DNA of 64,000 nt from Burkholderia pyrrocinia (lineage in GTDB: Bacteria > Pseudomonadota > Gammaproteobacteria > Burkholderiales > Burkholderiaceae). The translations under genes were made by a program, and so were the position numbers. This document shows, piece after piece, positions 8,236 through 17,698 of this stretch. The notes under the pieces are model-generated. The model had not been told where the DNA came from, did no database searches, and saw only the letters and a program-made list of their open reading frames with translations. Each line of letters starts with the position of its first letter. Within the stretch, counting starts at the first letter, position 1. The stretch covers positions 2,170,001 to 2,234,000 of the forward strand of contig NZ_CP024902.1 in the NCBI RefSeq assembly GCF_003330765.1, given 5' to 3'.

Positions 8236-8943
8236 TCATTTTGCACTCTTTTGCGCATCTGCCGGCGCCGATCCGCCGACGCGCACCGTCCGCTTGCTCA
8301 GGATGTCGATCGCGTCCGGCGCCTTGTAGTGCTTCGCGAACTCGAGCGCGGTGATGCCGAGCTGGTTCTTCACCTGCGGATCGGCCCCCTGGTCGAGCAG
8401 CAGGTTGACCGTCGTCGCATGGTTGCCGCGCGCGGCCATCATCAGCGGCGTCGTGCCGTTCGGCGATGCGGTATCGATATACGCGTCGTGATCGAGCAGC
8501 ACCTTGACGACCGCGTCCTGGCCGTTGGTCGCCGCGTAATGCAGCGGCGCCCAGCCCTTCTTGCTGACTTCCGCGCCCTTGTCGATCAGCAGCTTCACGA
8601 GGCCGACATCGCCGTTCAGCGACGCGAGCATCAGCGCGTTCTCGCCGGCCTTGTCTTCCTTCTCGAGGTCGACGTTCGGCGTCGTGGCGATCGCCGCCGC
8701 GACCTTGTCGGACTTCTCGCGCGCGGCGATCACCAGCAGCGGATCGCCGTTCGGCGCGAGCGTGTTCGGATCGAGGCCGTTCTTGAGCTGCTTGCCGATG
8801 TCGGCGATGTCGTCGAACTTGACCGCCTTGACGATCGCGTCGAGCGACTCGGCATGCGCGCCGGCTGCGGCGAACAGGCCGCTCGCGACGAGCGCGGCGG
8901 CGACGAGTGCGCGTTTGGGCAGATGGTTGGTCGGCTTCGTCAT
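8236..8943 (-). CDS. Periplasmic ankyrin-repeat protein
   Basis: A 235-residue protein with a signal peptide ending at AGAHA (about residue 30) and about five ankyrin repeats; clear copies are AGENALMLASLNGDVGLVKL, GWAPLHYAATNGQDAVVKV and GTTPLMMAARGNHATTVNL. Ankyrin repeats mediate protein contacts. In some proteobacteria, exported ankyrin proteins are linked to oxidative-stress enzymes, which cannot be assessed here. The start at 8943 has a strong GGAAGGAG box. It lies 43 bases after tatD and is probably the next gene of the mltG-tmk-holB-tatD run. Confidence 0.87.
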   Translation of the reverse strand: MTKPTNHLPKRALVAAALVASGLFAAAGAHAESLDAIVKAVKFDDIADIGKQLKNGLDPNTLAPNGDPLLVIAAREKSDKVAAAIATTPNVDLEKEDKAGENALMLASLNGDVGLVKLLIDKGAEVSKKGWAPLHYAATNGQDAVVKVLLDHDAYIDTASPNGTTPLMMAARGNHATTVNLLLDQGADPQVKNQLGITALEFAKHYKAPDAIDILSKRTVRVGGSAPADAQKSAK

Positions 8944-8986
8944 TGTTGTGGGCTCCTTCCCTGGGTTGTCGGCTGCGCGCCCGTCG

Positions 8987-9766
8987 TTAGCGGGCGATCT
9001 TGAACAGCCGGAAAAAATTCTGCGTCGTCGCATCGGCGAGCGCCTCGACGGCGATCCCGCGCTCGGATGCGATAAAGCGTCCGACATGGCTGACGTACGC
9101 AGGTTCATTCGGCTTGCCGCGATACGGCACCGGCGCGAGGTACGGCGAGTCGGTCTCGATCAGCAGCCGGTCGAGCGGCACGCGCCGCGCGACGTCCTGC
9201 ACGTCGGTCGCCTTCTTGAACGTGACGATGCCCGACAGCGAGATATGGAAGTTCTGCGCGAGCGCCTGCTCGGCGACGACCCACGGCTCGGTGAAGCAGT
9301 GCATCACGCCGCCCGGCACGTCCGCGCGCTCCTCGGCCATGATCCGCAACGTGTCCTCCGACGACGAACGCGTGTGGACGATCAGCGGCTTCATCGTCGC
9401 GGTCGCGGCGCGGATGTGCGTGCGAAAGCGTTCGCGCTGCCATTCCATGTCGGCGATCGAGCGCCCTTCGAGACGGTAGTAGTCGAGGCCCGTTTCGCCG
9501 ATCGCGACGACCTTCGGGTGCGCGGCCAGCTCGACGAGCTCCGCGAGCGTCGGCTCGCGCGCGTCCTCGTGATCGGGATGCACGCCGACCGACGCGTAGA
9601 CGTTGTCGTGCGCGTCCGCGATCGCGAGCACCTCGGGCAGCGTCTCGAAATCGACGGACACGCACAGCGCGTGCGTGACGTCGTGCTCGCGCATGTTCTC
9701 GAGAACGGCCGGCAGGCGGTCGGCGAGGCCCTTGAAATTGATGTGGCAGTGAGAGTCGACGAACAT
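8987..9766 (-). CDS. tatD: TatD-family metal-dependent DNase
   Basis: A 259-residue TIM-barrel metallohydrolase. The metal ligands are all recognisable: the N-terminal DSHCHINF, GETGLDYY, the His of IVHTRSS, the His of GGVMHCFTEP, and the Asp of LIETDSPYLAP. The family has Mg-dependent 3'-5' exonuclease or deoxyribonuclease activity and roles in DNA repair. An AGGA box precedes the start. The placement after holB is conserved in many proteobacteria, often with a pilZ gene between; here the 140-base gap holds no such gene. Confidence 0.93.
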   Translation of the reverse strand: MFVDSHCHINFKGLADRLPAVLENMREHDVTHALCVSVDFETLPEVLAIADAHDNVYASVGVHPDHEDAREPTLAELVELAAHPKVVAIGETGLDYYRLEGRSIADMEWQRERFRTHIRAATATMKPLIVHTRSSSEDTLRIMAEERADVPGGVMHCFTEPWVVAEQALAQNFHISLSGIVTFKKATDVQDVARRVPLDRLLIETDSPYLAPVPYRGKPNEPAYVSHVGRFIASERGIAVEALADATTQNFFRLFKIAR

Positions 9767-9906
9767 CGTGTTTCCTAATACGTAAGGCGGGCGCTCATGC
9801 GCTCGCCGGCGTGCGGCAACGGGCGGCGTTCGCGGGCCGGGCGGCCACGGTCGCGTCGCGGCGTGAACCGGTCATCGTTTCGCAACCCGCGGGAAACAAT
9901 GCCGGA

Positions 9907-10935
9907 TCACGCGAACATTTCCTGATACCCGAGAAACAATTCCTCGAATACGAGCCGCGCGTTGAGCGGATGGTTCTCGACCGTCCGCTGGCGCGTCACG
10001 GCTTTCATGAAGCGCGCGAATGCGTTCGCGTCGACCGACTCCGCGCAGCGCGCGAGCGCCGTCGCGTGCATCGGGAAGTAGCGCGGCGTGCCCGCCATCC
10101 GCTGCGCGAGCAGATCGTACAGCCAGCGCTGCAGCCAGCCGAGTACCAGCGGCACCGGCAGCTTCTGCAGTGTCTCGCCGCACGCGAACGGGTCGCACGC
10201 CGCACCGGCCGCGAGCTGCCCGAGCGTGTAGTCGCGCAGCGGGCGGTTTTCGTCGCTCGCGAGCGCCAGCGCGGCGAGCGGCGCGCCGCCGACCTCGGCG
10301 AGCAGCGCAGGCGCATGGTCGACGCCCTGCGCGGCGAGCCAGGCCGTGGCCGCGTCGGGCGCCGGCACGGTCATCGGCCACTGCCGGCAGCGGCTGATGA
10401 TCGTCGGCAACAGGCGGTCGATGCGCGCCGACACGAGCAGGAACACGACGCCGGACGGCGGTTCCTCCAGCGTTTTCAGCAGCGCGTTCGACGCGGCGAC
10501 GTTGAGCGCCTCGGCCGGATACAGCACGACGACGCGCGCGCCGCCGCGGTGCGAACCGACCCCGCAGAAGTCGAGCAGCGCGCGCACCTGCTCGATCTTG
10601 ATTTCCTTGCTCGGCGCGCGCGTCTTCTTGCCGCCTTCGTCCGCGTCGGCCGGCTTCGCGTCGTCCGCGGCGCCCGGCGCCTCGCCCGCGAGCGCCTCCG
10701 GCAGCACGATCCGGTAGTCCGGATGGTTGCCCTGCGAGAACCAGGTGCAGGCCGCGCAGGCGCCGCACGGCTCGCCGTTCGGCCGCGGCGATTCGCACAG
10801 GAAGCCCTGCGCGAGATGCTGCGCGAACTGCAGCTTGCCGATTCCGGTCTGGCCGTGCAGCAGCAGCGCATGCGGCCATTGCGGGCGCAATTGCTGCAGG
10901 CGGTTCCAGTCGTCGGTCTGCCACGGATAGATCAT
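9907..10935 (-). CDS. holB: DNA polymerase III delta-prime subunit
   Basis: A 342-residue clamp-loader subunit. It has a RecA-like AAA+ fold with a P-loop-like GQTGIGKLQ near residue 27, a four-Cys zinc module (CESPRPNGEPCGACAACTWF, about 48-67) and the sensor region ALLKTLEEPPSGVVFLL. The P-loop is imperfect (Lys-Leu in place of Lys-Thr/Ser), as expected because delta-prime does not hydrolyse ATP in E. coli. The start at 10935 (MIYPWQTDDW) has an AAGGA box; an upstream in-frame extension would overlap tmk. It lies 19 bases after tmk. Confidence 0.93.
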   Translation of the reverse strand: MIYPWQTDDWNRLQQLRPQWPHALLLHGQTGIGKLQFAQHLAQGFLCESPRPNGEPCGACAACTWFSQGNHPDYRIVLPEALAGEAPGAADDAKPADADEGGKKTRAPSKEIKIEQVRALLDFCGVGSHRGGARVVVLYPAEALNVAASNALLKTLEEPPSGVVFLLVSARIDRLLPTIISRCRQWPMTVPAPDAATAWLAAQGVDHAPALLAEVGGAPLAALALASDENRPLRDYTLGQLAAGAACDPFACGETLQKLPVPLVLGWLQRWLYDLLAQRMAGTPRYFPMHATALARCAESVDANAFARFMKAVTRQRTVENHPLNARLVFEELFLGYQEMFA

Positions 10936-10954
10936 GTGGTGCGTTCCTTGCGAA

Positions 10955-11575
10955 TTACAGCGCGGCGAGCACGCGTTCGAGCTGCCGGCGGATGTCGGGA
11001 ATCGACTGCGTCGCGTCGACGAGCGCGAAGCGGTGCGGCGCCTCTTCCGCACGCCGCAGGTATTCGCGGCGCGTGCGCGTGAAGAACGCGTCGGACTCGC
11101 TTTCGAACTTGTCGGGCATGCGCGCGGCGCCGCGGCGCTCGCTCGCGACCTGCGGCGCGACGTCGAACAGCACCGTGAGGTCGGGCTGGAAGCCGCCCTG
11201 CACCCAGCGCTCGAGCGTTTCGAGCTTGTCGCGCGGCAGCCCGCGGCCGCCGCCCTGGTACGCGAACGTCGCGTCGGTGAAGCGATCGGACACGACCCAG
11301 TCGCCGCGCGCGAGTGCCGGCTCGATCACGAGCGCAAGATGCTCGCGGCGCGCGGCGAACATCAGCAGCGCTTCCGTCTCGAGATCCATCGGCTGGTTCA
11401 GCAGGATCTCGCGCAGTTTTTCGCCGAGCTGCGTGCCGCCCGGCTCGCGGGTGACGACGACCTGTCGGCCGGCCGCGGCCAGCTTGCCCTGGAGGCGTTC
11501 GCAGAACCATTGCAGGTGGGTGGTCTTCCCCGCCCCGTCGATGCCTTCGAACGTGATGAATTTACCGCTCGCCAT
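10955..11575 (-). CDS. tmk: Thymidylate kinase
   Basis: A 206-residue dTMP kinase that phosphorylates dTMP to dTDP for DNA synthesis. The P-loop [10 protein letters not shown] lies near residue 10, the DR-x motif is [20 protein letters not shown], and the catalytic LID region is [14 protein letters not shown]. The start ATG at 11575 shares its A with the TAA stop of mltG (TAATG), so the genes are translationally coupled. The gene order mltG-tmk-holB is widely conserved in proteobacteria. Confidence 0.96.
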   Translation of the reverse strand: MASGKFITFEGIDGAGKTTHLQWFCERLQGKLAAAGRQVVVTREPGGTQLGEKLREILLNQPMDLETEALLMFAARREHLALVIEPALARGDWVVSDRFTDATFAYQGGGRGLPRDKLETLERWVQGGFQPDLTVLFDVAPQVASERRGAARMPDKFESESDAFFTRTRREYLRRAEEAPHRFALVDATQSIPDIRRQLERVLAAL

Positions 11576-12594
11576 TATTGACCTCGTATGTACTTGTCCA
11601 CGGCCTTGTTGTGGTCGCCTAGCGTGTCCGAGAACACGCTCGTGCCGTCGCCCTTCGCGACGAAATAGAGCGCGCTCGTCTGTGCCGGATTGATCGCCGC
11701 CTGCAGCGCGGCAACGCCCGGCAACGCGATCGGCGTCGGCGGCAGCCCGCGTCGCGTGTAGGTATTGTAAGGAGTGTCGGCCTGCAGGTCGCGCTTGCGC
11801 AGGCGGCCGTCGTACGCGTCGCCGAGCCCGTAGATCACCGACGGATCGGTCTGCAGCGGCATGCCGATGCGCAGCCGGTTCGCGAACACGGCCGCGACGA
11901 ATGCGCGGTCGGCCGCGTGGCCCGTTTCCTTCTCGACGATCGATGCGATCGTCAGCACTTCGTAAGGCGACTTGTACGGCAGCCCCGGCGTGCGTGCGGC
12001 CCAGGCCTCGTCGAGGCGCGTCTGCATCAGATGGTACGCACGCCGGTAGATGTTCACGTCGCTCGTGCCCTTGTCGAACAGGTAGGTGTCGGGGAAGAAC
12101 AACCCCTCGCCGCTGCCGCGCTGCACGGCGCCGTCCGACGCGCCGATCGCGCGCAGCAGCTCGGTGTCGCTCATCGCGGCCGTCGTGTGCGCAAGATCGG
12201 GATTCGCGTCGAGTTCCGCGCGCATCCGCTTGAAGGTCCAGCCCTCGATGACGGTCGCGACGTACTCGTTCACGTCGCCGCGCGCGATCTTCTGCAGGAC
12301 TTCGTAGGGCGTGATGCCCGTCTTGAATTCGTAGTTGCCGGACTTGAGCCGGCTCGACAGCCCGAGCACGCGCGTCATCGCGACGAAACCCAGCGGCTCG
12401 ACCGGCACGCCGCCGCGCTTGAGCTGCAGCGCGACGCTCTTCACGGTGCTGCGCGGCTTGATCGTGACGTCGAGCGATGCCGAGCCCAGCAACAGCGGCC
12501 TGGTTGCCCAGTAATACCCGCCGCCCGCGCCGGCAGCGGCCACAACGACGGCCAGCGCCACGATCGTCGCGGCGCATTTCTTCAGTAGGGACAT
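11575..12594 (-). CDS. mltG: Endolytic murein transglycosylase MltG
   Basis: A 339-residue inner-membrane lytic transglycosylase that cleaves nascent glycan strands and is thought to set their length. One N-terminal membrane anchor (about residues 6-28) is followed by a LysM-like region and the YceG catalytic domain; the catalytic Glu sits in [12 protein letters not shown]. The C-terminal [10 protein letters not shown] and [10 protein letters not shown] segments are family hallmarks. The start at 12594 ([12 protein letters not shown]) is preferred over a long in-frame extension that would run through the promoter region and into the divergent ygfZ. Confidence 0.94.
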   Translation of the reverse strand: MSLLKKCAATIVALAVVVAAAGAGGGYYWATRPLLLGSASLDVTIKPRSTVKSVALQLKRGGVPVEPLGFVAMTRVLGLSSRLKSGNYEFKTGITPYEVLQKIARGDVNEYVATVIEGWTFKRMRAELDANPDLAHTTAAMSDTELLRAIGASDGAVQRGSGEGLFFPDTYLFDKGTSDVNIYRRAYHLMQTRLDEAWAARTPGLPYKSPYEVLTIASIVEKETGHAADRAFVAAVFANRLRIGMPLQTDPSVIYGLGDAYDGRLRKRDLQADTPYNTYTRRGLPPTPIALPGVAALQAAINPAQTSALYFVAKGDGTSVFSDTLGDHNKAVDKYIRGQ

Positions 12595-12671
12595 GGAAAC
12601 GTGACTCAGGTAAGACCCATATAATACTTGCTCGCCTCCGTCAAAGTCAGGGTTGACTGTTCCCTCATTCC

Positions 12672-13706
12672 ATGAGCACACCGTTCGCTTCACCGGCTGC
12701 CCAGGCCGCATCCGCCTCGCTCCCCGTTTTCTCCCGTCCGTCCGCCGCCGATTTCGACGCGCCGGGCGCCTGCATGCCGCTTCCGCAGTTCGGCGTGATC
12801 GACGTGGCCGGCGACGACGCCGCAACCTTCCTGCACAGCCAGTTGACCAACGACATCGAGCATCTCGATGCCGCGAGCGCGCGGCTGTCCGGCTATTGCT
12901 CGGCGAAGGGGCGCCTCCTCGGGTCGTTCCTCGCGTGGCGTGCCGGCCACGGCGTGCGCCTGCTGGTGTCGAAGGACGTGCAGCCCGCCGTGCAGAAACG
13001 GCTGTCGATGTTCGTGCTGCGCGCGAAGGCGAAGCTGACGGACGCGAGCGACACGCTCGCGGTGGCCGGCTTCGCGGGCGACGTGCGCGACGCGCTGTCG
13101 GGCATCTTCGATGCGCTGCCGGACGGCGTGCACGTGAAGGTCGACGGCCCGGCCGGCGCGCTGATCCGCGTGCCCGATGCGGCCGGCCGCAAGCGCTATC
13201 TGTGGATCGGCCCGCGCGCGGAAGTCGACGCGCGCCTCGCCGCGCTCGCCGGCACGCTGCCGGTCGTGTCGCCGGCGGTGTGGGACTGGCTCGACGTTCG
13301 CGCGGGCGAGCCGCGCATCACGCAGCCGGCCGTCGAACAGTTCGTGCCGCAGATGGTCAACTTCGACGTGATCGGCGCCGTTAACTTCCGCAAGGGCTGC
13401 TATCCGGGCCAGGAAGTGGTCGCGCGCAGCCAGTACCGCGGCACGATCAAGCGCCGCACCGCGCTTGCGCACGTCGCCGGCGAGACCGATACCGTGCACG
13501 CCGGCGTCGAGTTGTTCCACAGCGACGATCCCGGCCAGCCGTGCGGGATGATCGTCAACGCGGCGGCCGCACCCGCGGGCGGCGTCGACGCGCTCGTCGA
13601 GATCAAGCTCGCCGCGCTCGACAACGGCACGGTGCACCTCGGTTCGGCCGACGGTCCGGCGCTCGCGTTCGACACGCTCCCGTACGCATGGTCGACGGAA
13701 GCGTGA
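12672..13706 (+). CDS. ygfZ: YgfZ/GcvT folate-binding protein (Fe-S protein maintenance)
   Basis: A 344-residue protein of the YgfZ/IBA57 family, a tetrahydrofolate-binding GcvT-like fold needed for the activity of certain Fe-S enzymes such as MiaB. The signature FRKGCYPGQEVVAR with the essential Cys lies at about residues 237-250. The N-terminus has an additional 25-residue Ala/Pro-rich lead. It is transcribed divergently from mltG across a 77-base gap and followed 76 bases later by the NRDE protein gene. Confidence 0.93.
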   Translation: MSTPFASPAAQAASASLPVFSRPSAADFDAPGACMPLPQFGVIDVAGDDAATFLHSQLTNDIEHLDAASARLSGYCSAKGRLLGSFLAWRAGHGVRLLVSKDVQPAVQKRLSMFVLRAKAKLTDASDTLAVAGFAGDVRDALSGIFDALPDGVHVKVDGPAGALIRVPDAAGRKRYLWIGPRAEVDARLAALAGTLPVVSPAVWDWLDVRAGEPRITQPAVEQFVPQMVNFDVIGAVNFRKGCYPGQEVVARSQYRGTIKRRTALAHVAGETDTVHAGVELFHSDDPGQPCGMIVNAAAAPAGGVDALVEIKLAALDNGTVHLGSADGPALAFDTLPYAWSTEA

Positions 13707-13782
13707 CGCACTGACAACCCGTTCGCGCGCCGGCTCGCGAGTCGCAGCCGGCGCCCGATGTTTCCTGCGAGAGATTCACCCG

Positions 13783-14634
13783 ATGTGTCTGATCGCTTTC
13801 GACTGGCAGCCCGATGCCGCCGCCGGTCCCGTCTTTACCCTCGCCGCCAACCGCGACGAGTTCTTTCGCCGCACGAGCGCGCCGCTCTCGTGGTGGGAGG
13901 ATGTGCCGGGCGTACTGGCCGGCCGCGATCTCGAAGCGGGCGGCACGTGGCTCGGCGTATCGCGCGACGGCCGCTTCGCGGCGCTGACGAACTACCGCGC
14001 GCCGTTCGATATCCGCGCGGGCGCGCCGACCCGCGGCAAGCTCGTGTCCGATTTCCTCGGCGGCCCGTCCGTCGCGCCGCTCGACTATCTCGGGCAGCTT
14101 GCCGAGCATGCGGCCGTGTACAACGGCTTCAACCTGCTCGTCGGCGACTGGAAGCGGCGCGAACTCGCGTGGTTCTGCAACCGCGCGCCCGAGGGCGAAA
14201 GTAGCGTCGCCGCGCCCGTCACGATCATGCCCGGCGTGCATGCGCTGTCGAATGCGCGGCTCGATACGCCCTGGCCGAAAGTGGTGCGCAAGCGCGCGGA
14301 ACTCGGCACGCTGCTCACCGACAATCCGACCCCGACGCTCGACGAACTGATCGCGCTGATGCGCGACCCGCATGTCGCGGACGACGACGCGCTGCCGCAC
14401 ACGGGCATTCCGATCGAGCGCGAGCGCGCGCTGTCGGCCGCCTTCATCGAAACGCCCGAGTACGGCACGCGCGGCACGACCGCGCTGCGCGTCACGATGA
14501 AGGAAGGCGTGCGGCTGACGGTCGAGATCAAGGAGCGCTGCGACGACGACGGCTCGCACCGCACCGTCCGCCCGGGCACGTTCGAGCGCGCGTTCACGTT
14601 CGACCTCGACGTCGACGCGACGCCGCCGCGCTGA
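13783..14634 (+). CDS. NRDE/TANGO2-family protein
   Basis: A 283-residue member of the NRDE (TANGO2) family. The name-giving N-R-D-E tetrad is in LAANRDEFFRR at about residue 24, after the invariant MCLI start with Cys2. The fold is related to Ntn-hydrolases. TANGO2 homologues are implicated in haem or lipid handling, but a bacterial activity is not established. It probably forms an operon with ygfZ. Its end is 16 bases from the convergent acetyltransferase gene, with no terminator visible in that gap. Confidence 0.88.
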   Translation: MCLIAFDWQPDAAAGPVFTLAANRDEFFRRTSAPLSWWEDVPGVLAGRDLEAGGTWLGVSRDGRFAALTNYRAPFDIRAGAPTRGKLVSDFLGGPSVAPLDYLGQLAEHAAVYNGFNLLVGDWKRRELAWFCNRAPEGESSVAAPVTIMPGVHALSNARLDTPWPKVVRKRAELGTLLTDNPTPTLDELIALMRDPHVADDDALPHTGIPIERERALSAAFIETPEYGTRGTTALRVTMKEGVRLTVEIKERCDDDGSHRTVRPGTFERAFTFDLDVDATPPR

Positions 14635-14650
14635 ACGCGCGTACCCCGCG

Positions 14651-15091
14651 CTACGGCGCGCGCATCATCTCGACGTGCGGCACGCCGGCTTCGACGAAAG
14701 GTTCTCCGACCGCCGCGAAGCCGTGCCGCACATAGAACGACACCGCGGAATCCTGCGCGTAGAGCCGCACGACGGTTTCGCCGCGGCGCCGCGCGGCATC
14801 CAGCAGCGCGTCCAGCACGGCTGACCCGATACCCTCCCCGCGCGCGTCGGCCAGCACCGCGACGCGGCCGATCGTGCCGGACGGCAGCAGCCTCCCCGTC
14901 GCGATCGCTCGGCGGATGCCTGTCGCTGCGTCGATCCGGTATGCAACCGCATGGAGCGACAGCGGATCGTCGTCGTCGAGCTCCCATTCCGGCGGAATTC
15001 GCTGCTCGCGAACGAACACCGCGTCGCGAATCCGCGCGGCATCGCCGCCCAGTACCGTCCAGTCGCCCGTTTCCACCACGCTGTCCGTCAT
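14651..15091 (-). CDS. GNAT-family N-acetyltransferase (YjcF/ElaA-like)
   Basis: A 146-residue acetyl-CoA-dependent acetyltransferase. The acetyl-CoA motif is GRVAVLADARGEGIGSAVLDALLD (V-x-x-x-R-G-x-G-I/A type), and FYVRHGFAAVGEPF is the usual C-terminal beta-strand segment. The N-terminal FVREQRIPPEWELDDDDP and the closing E-A-G-V-P-H-V-E-M pattern are characteristic of the YjcF/ElaA branch, whose substrates are mostly unknown. It starts 28 bases after the HSL-type esterase gene and is probably its operon partner. Confidence 0.88.
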   Translation of the reverse strand: MTDSVVETGDWTVLGGDAARIRDAVFVREQRIPPEWELDDDDPLSLHAVAYRIDAATGIRRAIATGRLLPSGTIGRVAVLADARGEGIGSAVLDALLDAARRRGETVVRLYAQDSAVSFYVRHGFAAVGEPFVEAGVPHVEMMRAP

Positions 15092-15119
15092 CGCTGCCCT
15101 CCATGCGGCGCGCCCGCCG

Positions 15120-16079
15120 TCAAACGTCGTCGAATGCGGCCTTCAGCGCCGCAATCGCGTCGGCATGCGCGGCCCGCACCTCGGGCACGTAGCCGCCCAT
15201 CTTGAAGAATTCGTGGATCATCCCCGGATAGCAGACCAGCGTGACCGCATTGCCGGCCGCGCGCAACTTGTCCGCATACGCGGCGCCCTCGTCGCTCAGC
15301 GGATCGTATTCGGCCGTCGCGATCCATGCCGGCGCGACGCCCGCGAACGACGGCGCACCGCGCGTGCCGTCGAGCGGCGCGAAGCGCCAGTCGTCGCGGT
15401 CGGCCCGGTCGCGCACGTATTGTGTGAAGAACCACTGGATCGTGTCCTGCGACAGCAGGTAGCCGTTCGCGAGCCGTGCGTGCGATCCGCTTTCCTGGTA
15501 GCCGGTCACGCCCGGATAGATCAGCATTTGAAGCGCCAGGCGAATGCCTGCGTCGCGCGCGAGCACCGCGCAGACCGTCGCGAGCGTGCCGCCCGCGCTG
15601 TCGCCGCCGACCGCCAGCCGCGATGCGTCGATGCCGAACGCGGCAGCCTCGCGATGCAGCCACCGCAATGCGTCGTCGGCGTCGTTCACCGCGGTCGGGA
15701 ACCGGTGTTCGGGCGCGAGCCGGTAGCCGACCGACAGCACCGCGCATTGCGCATCGTGCGCGAACATCCGGCACAGCGCATCGTGCGTGTCGACGCTGCC
15801 GACCGTGAAGCCGCCGCCGTGGTAGTAGACGAGCGCGGGCAGCGGCTCCGCGAGGCTCGGCTCGACCGGCAGGTACAGCCGAGCGCCGATCGTGCGACCG
15901 TCGCGCGTCGGCACGACGCATTCCTCGACCGAATGCATCGTCGCCGGCGCGACGTCGAGAATCGGCGCGCTCTTCTCGTACGCGGCGCGCGCCTGCTGCG
16001 GCGTCTGGTGGTGATAGGACGGACGTTTCGCGCGCTCGATCATGTCGAGCACCTGGGCGATCTTCGGATTCAGCGGCAT
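15120..16079 (-). CDS. Alpha/beta hydrolase, hormone-sensitive-lipase (Aes-like) family
   Basis: A 319-residue cytoplasmic carboxylesterase. The oxyanion-hole motif YYHGGGFTVGS is near residue 86. The catalytic triad is Ser in GGDSAGG, Asp in ATAEYDPLSDEG and His in YPGMIHEFF, the arrangement of the bacterial HSL family IV that cleaves short-chain acyl esters. The start at 16079 (MPLNPKIAQVLDMIERAK) gives the usual family length; an extension to 16232 adds Arg-rich sequence without family likeness. It is followed closely by the acetyltransferase gene. Confidence 0.92.
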   Translation of the reverse strand: MPLNPKIAQVLDMIERAKRPSYHHQTPQQARAAYEKSAPILDVAPATMHSVEECVVPTRDGRTIGARLYLPVEPSLAEPLPALVYYHGGGFTVGSVDTHDALCRMFAHDAQCAVLSVGYRLAPEHRFPTAVNDADDALRWLHREAAAFGIDASRLAVGGDSAGGTLATVCAVLARDAGIRLALQMLIYPGVTGYQESGSHARLANGYLLSQDTIQWFFTQYVRDRADRDDWRFAPLDGTRGAPSFAGVAPAWIATAEYDPLSDEGAAYADKLRAAGNAVTLVCYPGMIHEFFKMGGYVPEVRAAHADAIAALKAAFDDV

Positions 16080-16275
16080 CGGTGAGGACGGCGCCGGTGC
16101 GGCGCCGTGAACGGACAAGCGTGCATGATGCCACGCCCGCGTCGGGCGAGCGCGAAGCGCCGCGTGCCGAAATCCCGGCCCTTCGGCGCCCCGTGAAACG
16201 CGTCCGGTGCGCGAACCCGCGCCGCAAAACAAAACGGTCCTGCCGCTGGAGAAGCAGGGCCGTGCGGACAGGTGC

Positions 16276-16755
16276 TTATGCGTCGCTCGGGCCAGGCTGG
16301 GCGTCCGGTGCCGTGCGCGAACGTTGCCGCTTGATGTCGCGGCCCACCGCGAGCCGCCGCATGTACTTGAACGTGCCGAGCGCCTTCGCGACGAAATTGC
16401 CGTCGCTGTCGCGCACTTCGCCTTCGCAGTAGGCCATCGTCGTCGAGCGATGCATCACGCGTCCGTAAGCGCGCAGTTCGCCGCGGCCCGGCTGCATGAA
16501 GTTTACCTTCATCTCGACCGTGACGACGCCAACGCCGTCGTCGGTCAGGCTGCGCGCGGCCATTGCGAGCGCGATGTCCGCAAGCGTCATCGTCACGCCG
16601 CCGTGCGCGATGCTCCACGTGTTCATGTGCCGCTCGTCGAGCGGCAGCACGATCTCGCTCGCACCGTCCTTCGCGGACACGAGTTGCACGCCGAGCAGGT
16701 CGACGAACGGGCTTTCGATCGACGGGCCGTCCGTCGGGGATGCCGCGTCGCTCAT
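16276..16755 (-). CDS. PaaI-family hotdog thioesterase
   Basis: A 159-residue acyl-CoA thioesterase of the PaaI/YigI hotdog type. The active-site region NTWSIAHGGVTMTLADIALA includes the HGG motif on the central helix, followed by VTVEMKVNFMQPGRGELRAYG and a C-terminal FVAKALGTFKYM strand. The physiological acyl-CoA is unknown. Its ATG (16755-16753) overlaps the TGA of the upstream Dabb gene (16754-16752), so the two are translationally coupled. Confidence 0.9.
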   Translation of the reverse strand: MSDAASPTDGPSIESPFVDLLGVQLVSAKDGASEIVLPLDERHMNTWSIAHGGVTMTLADIALAMAARSLTDDGVGVVTVEMKVNFMQPGRGELRAYGRVMHRSTTMAYCEGEVRDSDGNFVAKALGTFKYMRRLAVGRDIKRQRSRTAPDAQPGPSDA

Positions 16756-17066
16756 CGTGCGCTGTCGACGACGTAGTCGACGCACTGGCGCGATTCGGCC
16801 ACCGCGACGACGAATTTCTTCACTTCCTGGTGAACCGGATGCACCTGGTACGCGTCGAGCGCGGCCTTGTCCGTGAAATCGGACACGAGCACGATGTCGG
16901 AGGTCGCGTCGAGGCCGGGCGTCGCCACGCCGACGTCGATCTGCAGGATGCCCGGCACGAGGTCGCGGCAGCCTTCGAGCTTTTCCTTCAGCTTCAGCGC
17001 GTTCTGCGCGCGCGTCGCGCCTTCCGCCGATTCCTTCAACTTCCACATGACGATATGTCTGATCAC
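16752..17066 (-). CDS. Dabb (stress-responsive) family protein, GTG start
   Basis: A 104-residue dimeric alpha-beta-barrel (Dabb) protein. It begins with the family hallmark IRHIVMWKLKESAEG and continues with SDIVLVSDFTDKAALDAYQVHP. Members form small dimers with a ferredoxin-like fold, and most bacterial ones have no known substrate. The start is GTG at 17066, placed by an AGGAG box seven bases upstream; no ATG in the right position exists. The ATGA overlap couples it to the thioesterase gene. Confidence 0.85.
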   Translation of the reverse strand: MIRHIVMWKLKESAEGATRAQNALKLKEKLEGCRDLVPGILQIDVGVATPGLDATSDIVLVSDFTDKAALDAYQVHPVHQEVKKFVVAVAESRQCVDYVVDSAR

Positions 17067-17117
17067 TTCGGTTGCTCCTGTTTGTTGAGGTTCACGATGC
17101 GGGCTCGGCTCGCATCG

Positions 17118-17146
17118 CGGCCGGCCGGGCGACGCCCGGCCGGCCG
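17118..17146. repeat. 13-bp perfect GC palindrome with GAC loop
   Basis: The arms 17118-17130 and 17134-17146 are exactly complementary, with a three-base loop. It lies upstream of the Dabb gene and lacks a T-run, so it is not a standard terminator. Confidence 0.6.
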
Positions 17147-17698
17147 TCTGTCTGCTTCGCTTGCACGCGGTCGCGGGCAACCGGGAAAAAAACGCGTATC
17201 GAATCGGCTATCGTCCGTCCTTTCCGGCGACGATACGCACTTTTTCACCGCGTCGATAATCGACGGCGCGATCCGCCCAAACGACGGCAGGCACCAAGCC
17301 TACCAAACTTGACGGCTCCGATGGAACGATCGCGCGGTTCGCGGCCCGAACCGGTGCCGATCATGCGGCCGTCGACCACCGGGCCGGTTATCCGGAGCGC
17401 GCTTCCGGGCCGGCAACGGCGCACGTCTTCCATTGAATCGCAGGAACGCGGATTGCTCGGGCTTCGCGCGCTGCGTTTCCGCGCATTCCGGCCTCGCCCG
17501 ACAACAGCCGGCACAAACGCGACGATTCAATTGCTGTCCGGCATCAATCTCCGGATTGAAACGCCATTGCCAATTGTTTCGCCGCCGAATATCCGGGCTT
17601 CATTATTCACTTCCATTAAATCGCATATTTTACCGACTCGACGAGTAATAATTGCGATTATCTTCTAAATCCAATATCAGAAAATATAGAAAATATTA

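Noticed and set aside
9767..9906. A pilZ gene between holB and tatD
   Set aside because: The gap is only 140 bases with no open frame of that size; pilZ is simply not here.
17072..17668. A possible plus-strand ORF in the gap before the lipoprotein
   Set aside because: No ribosome-binding site, low-complexity product, and its codon pattern breaks down as the sequence becomes AT-rich.
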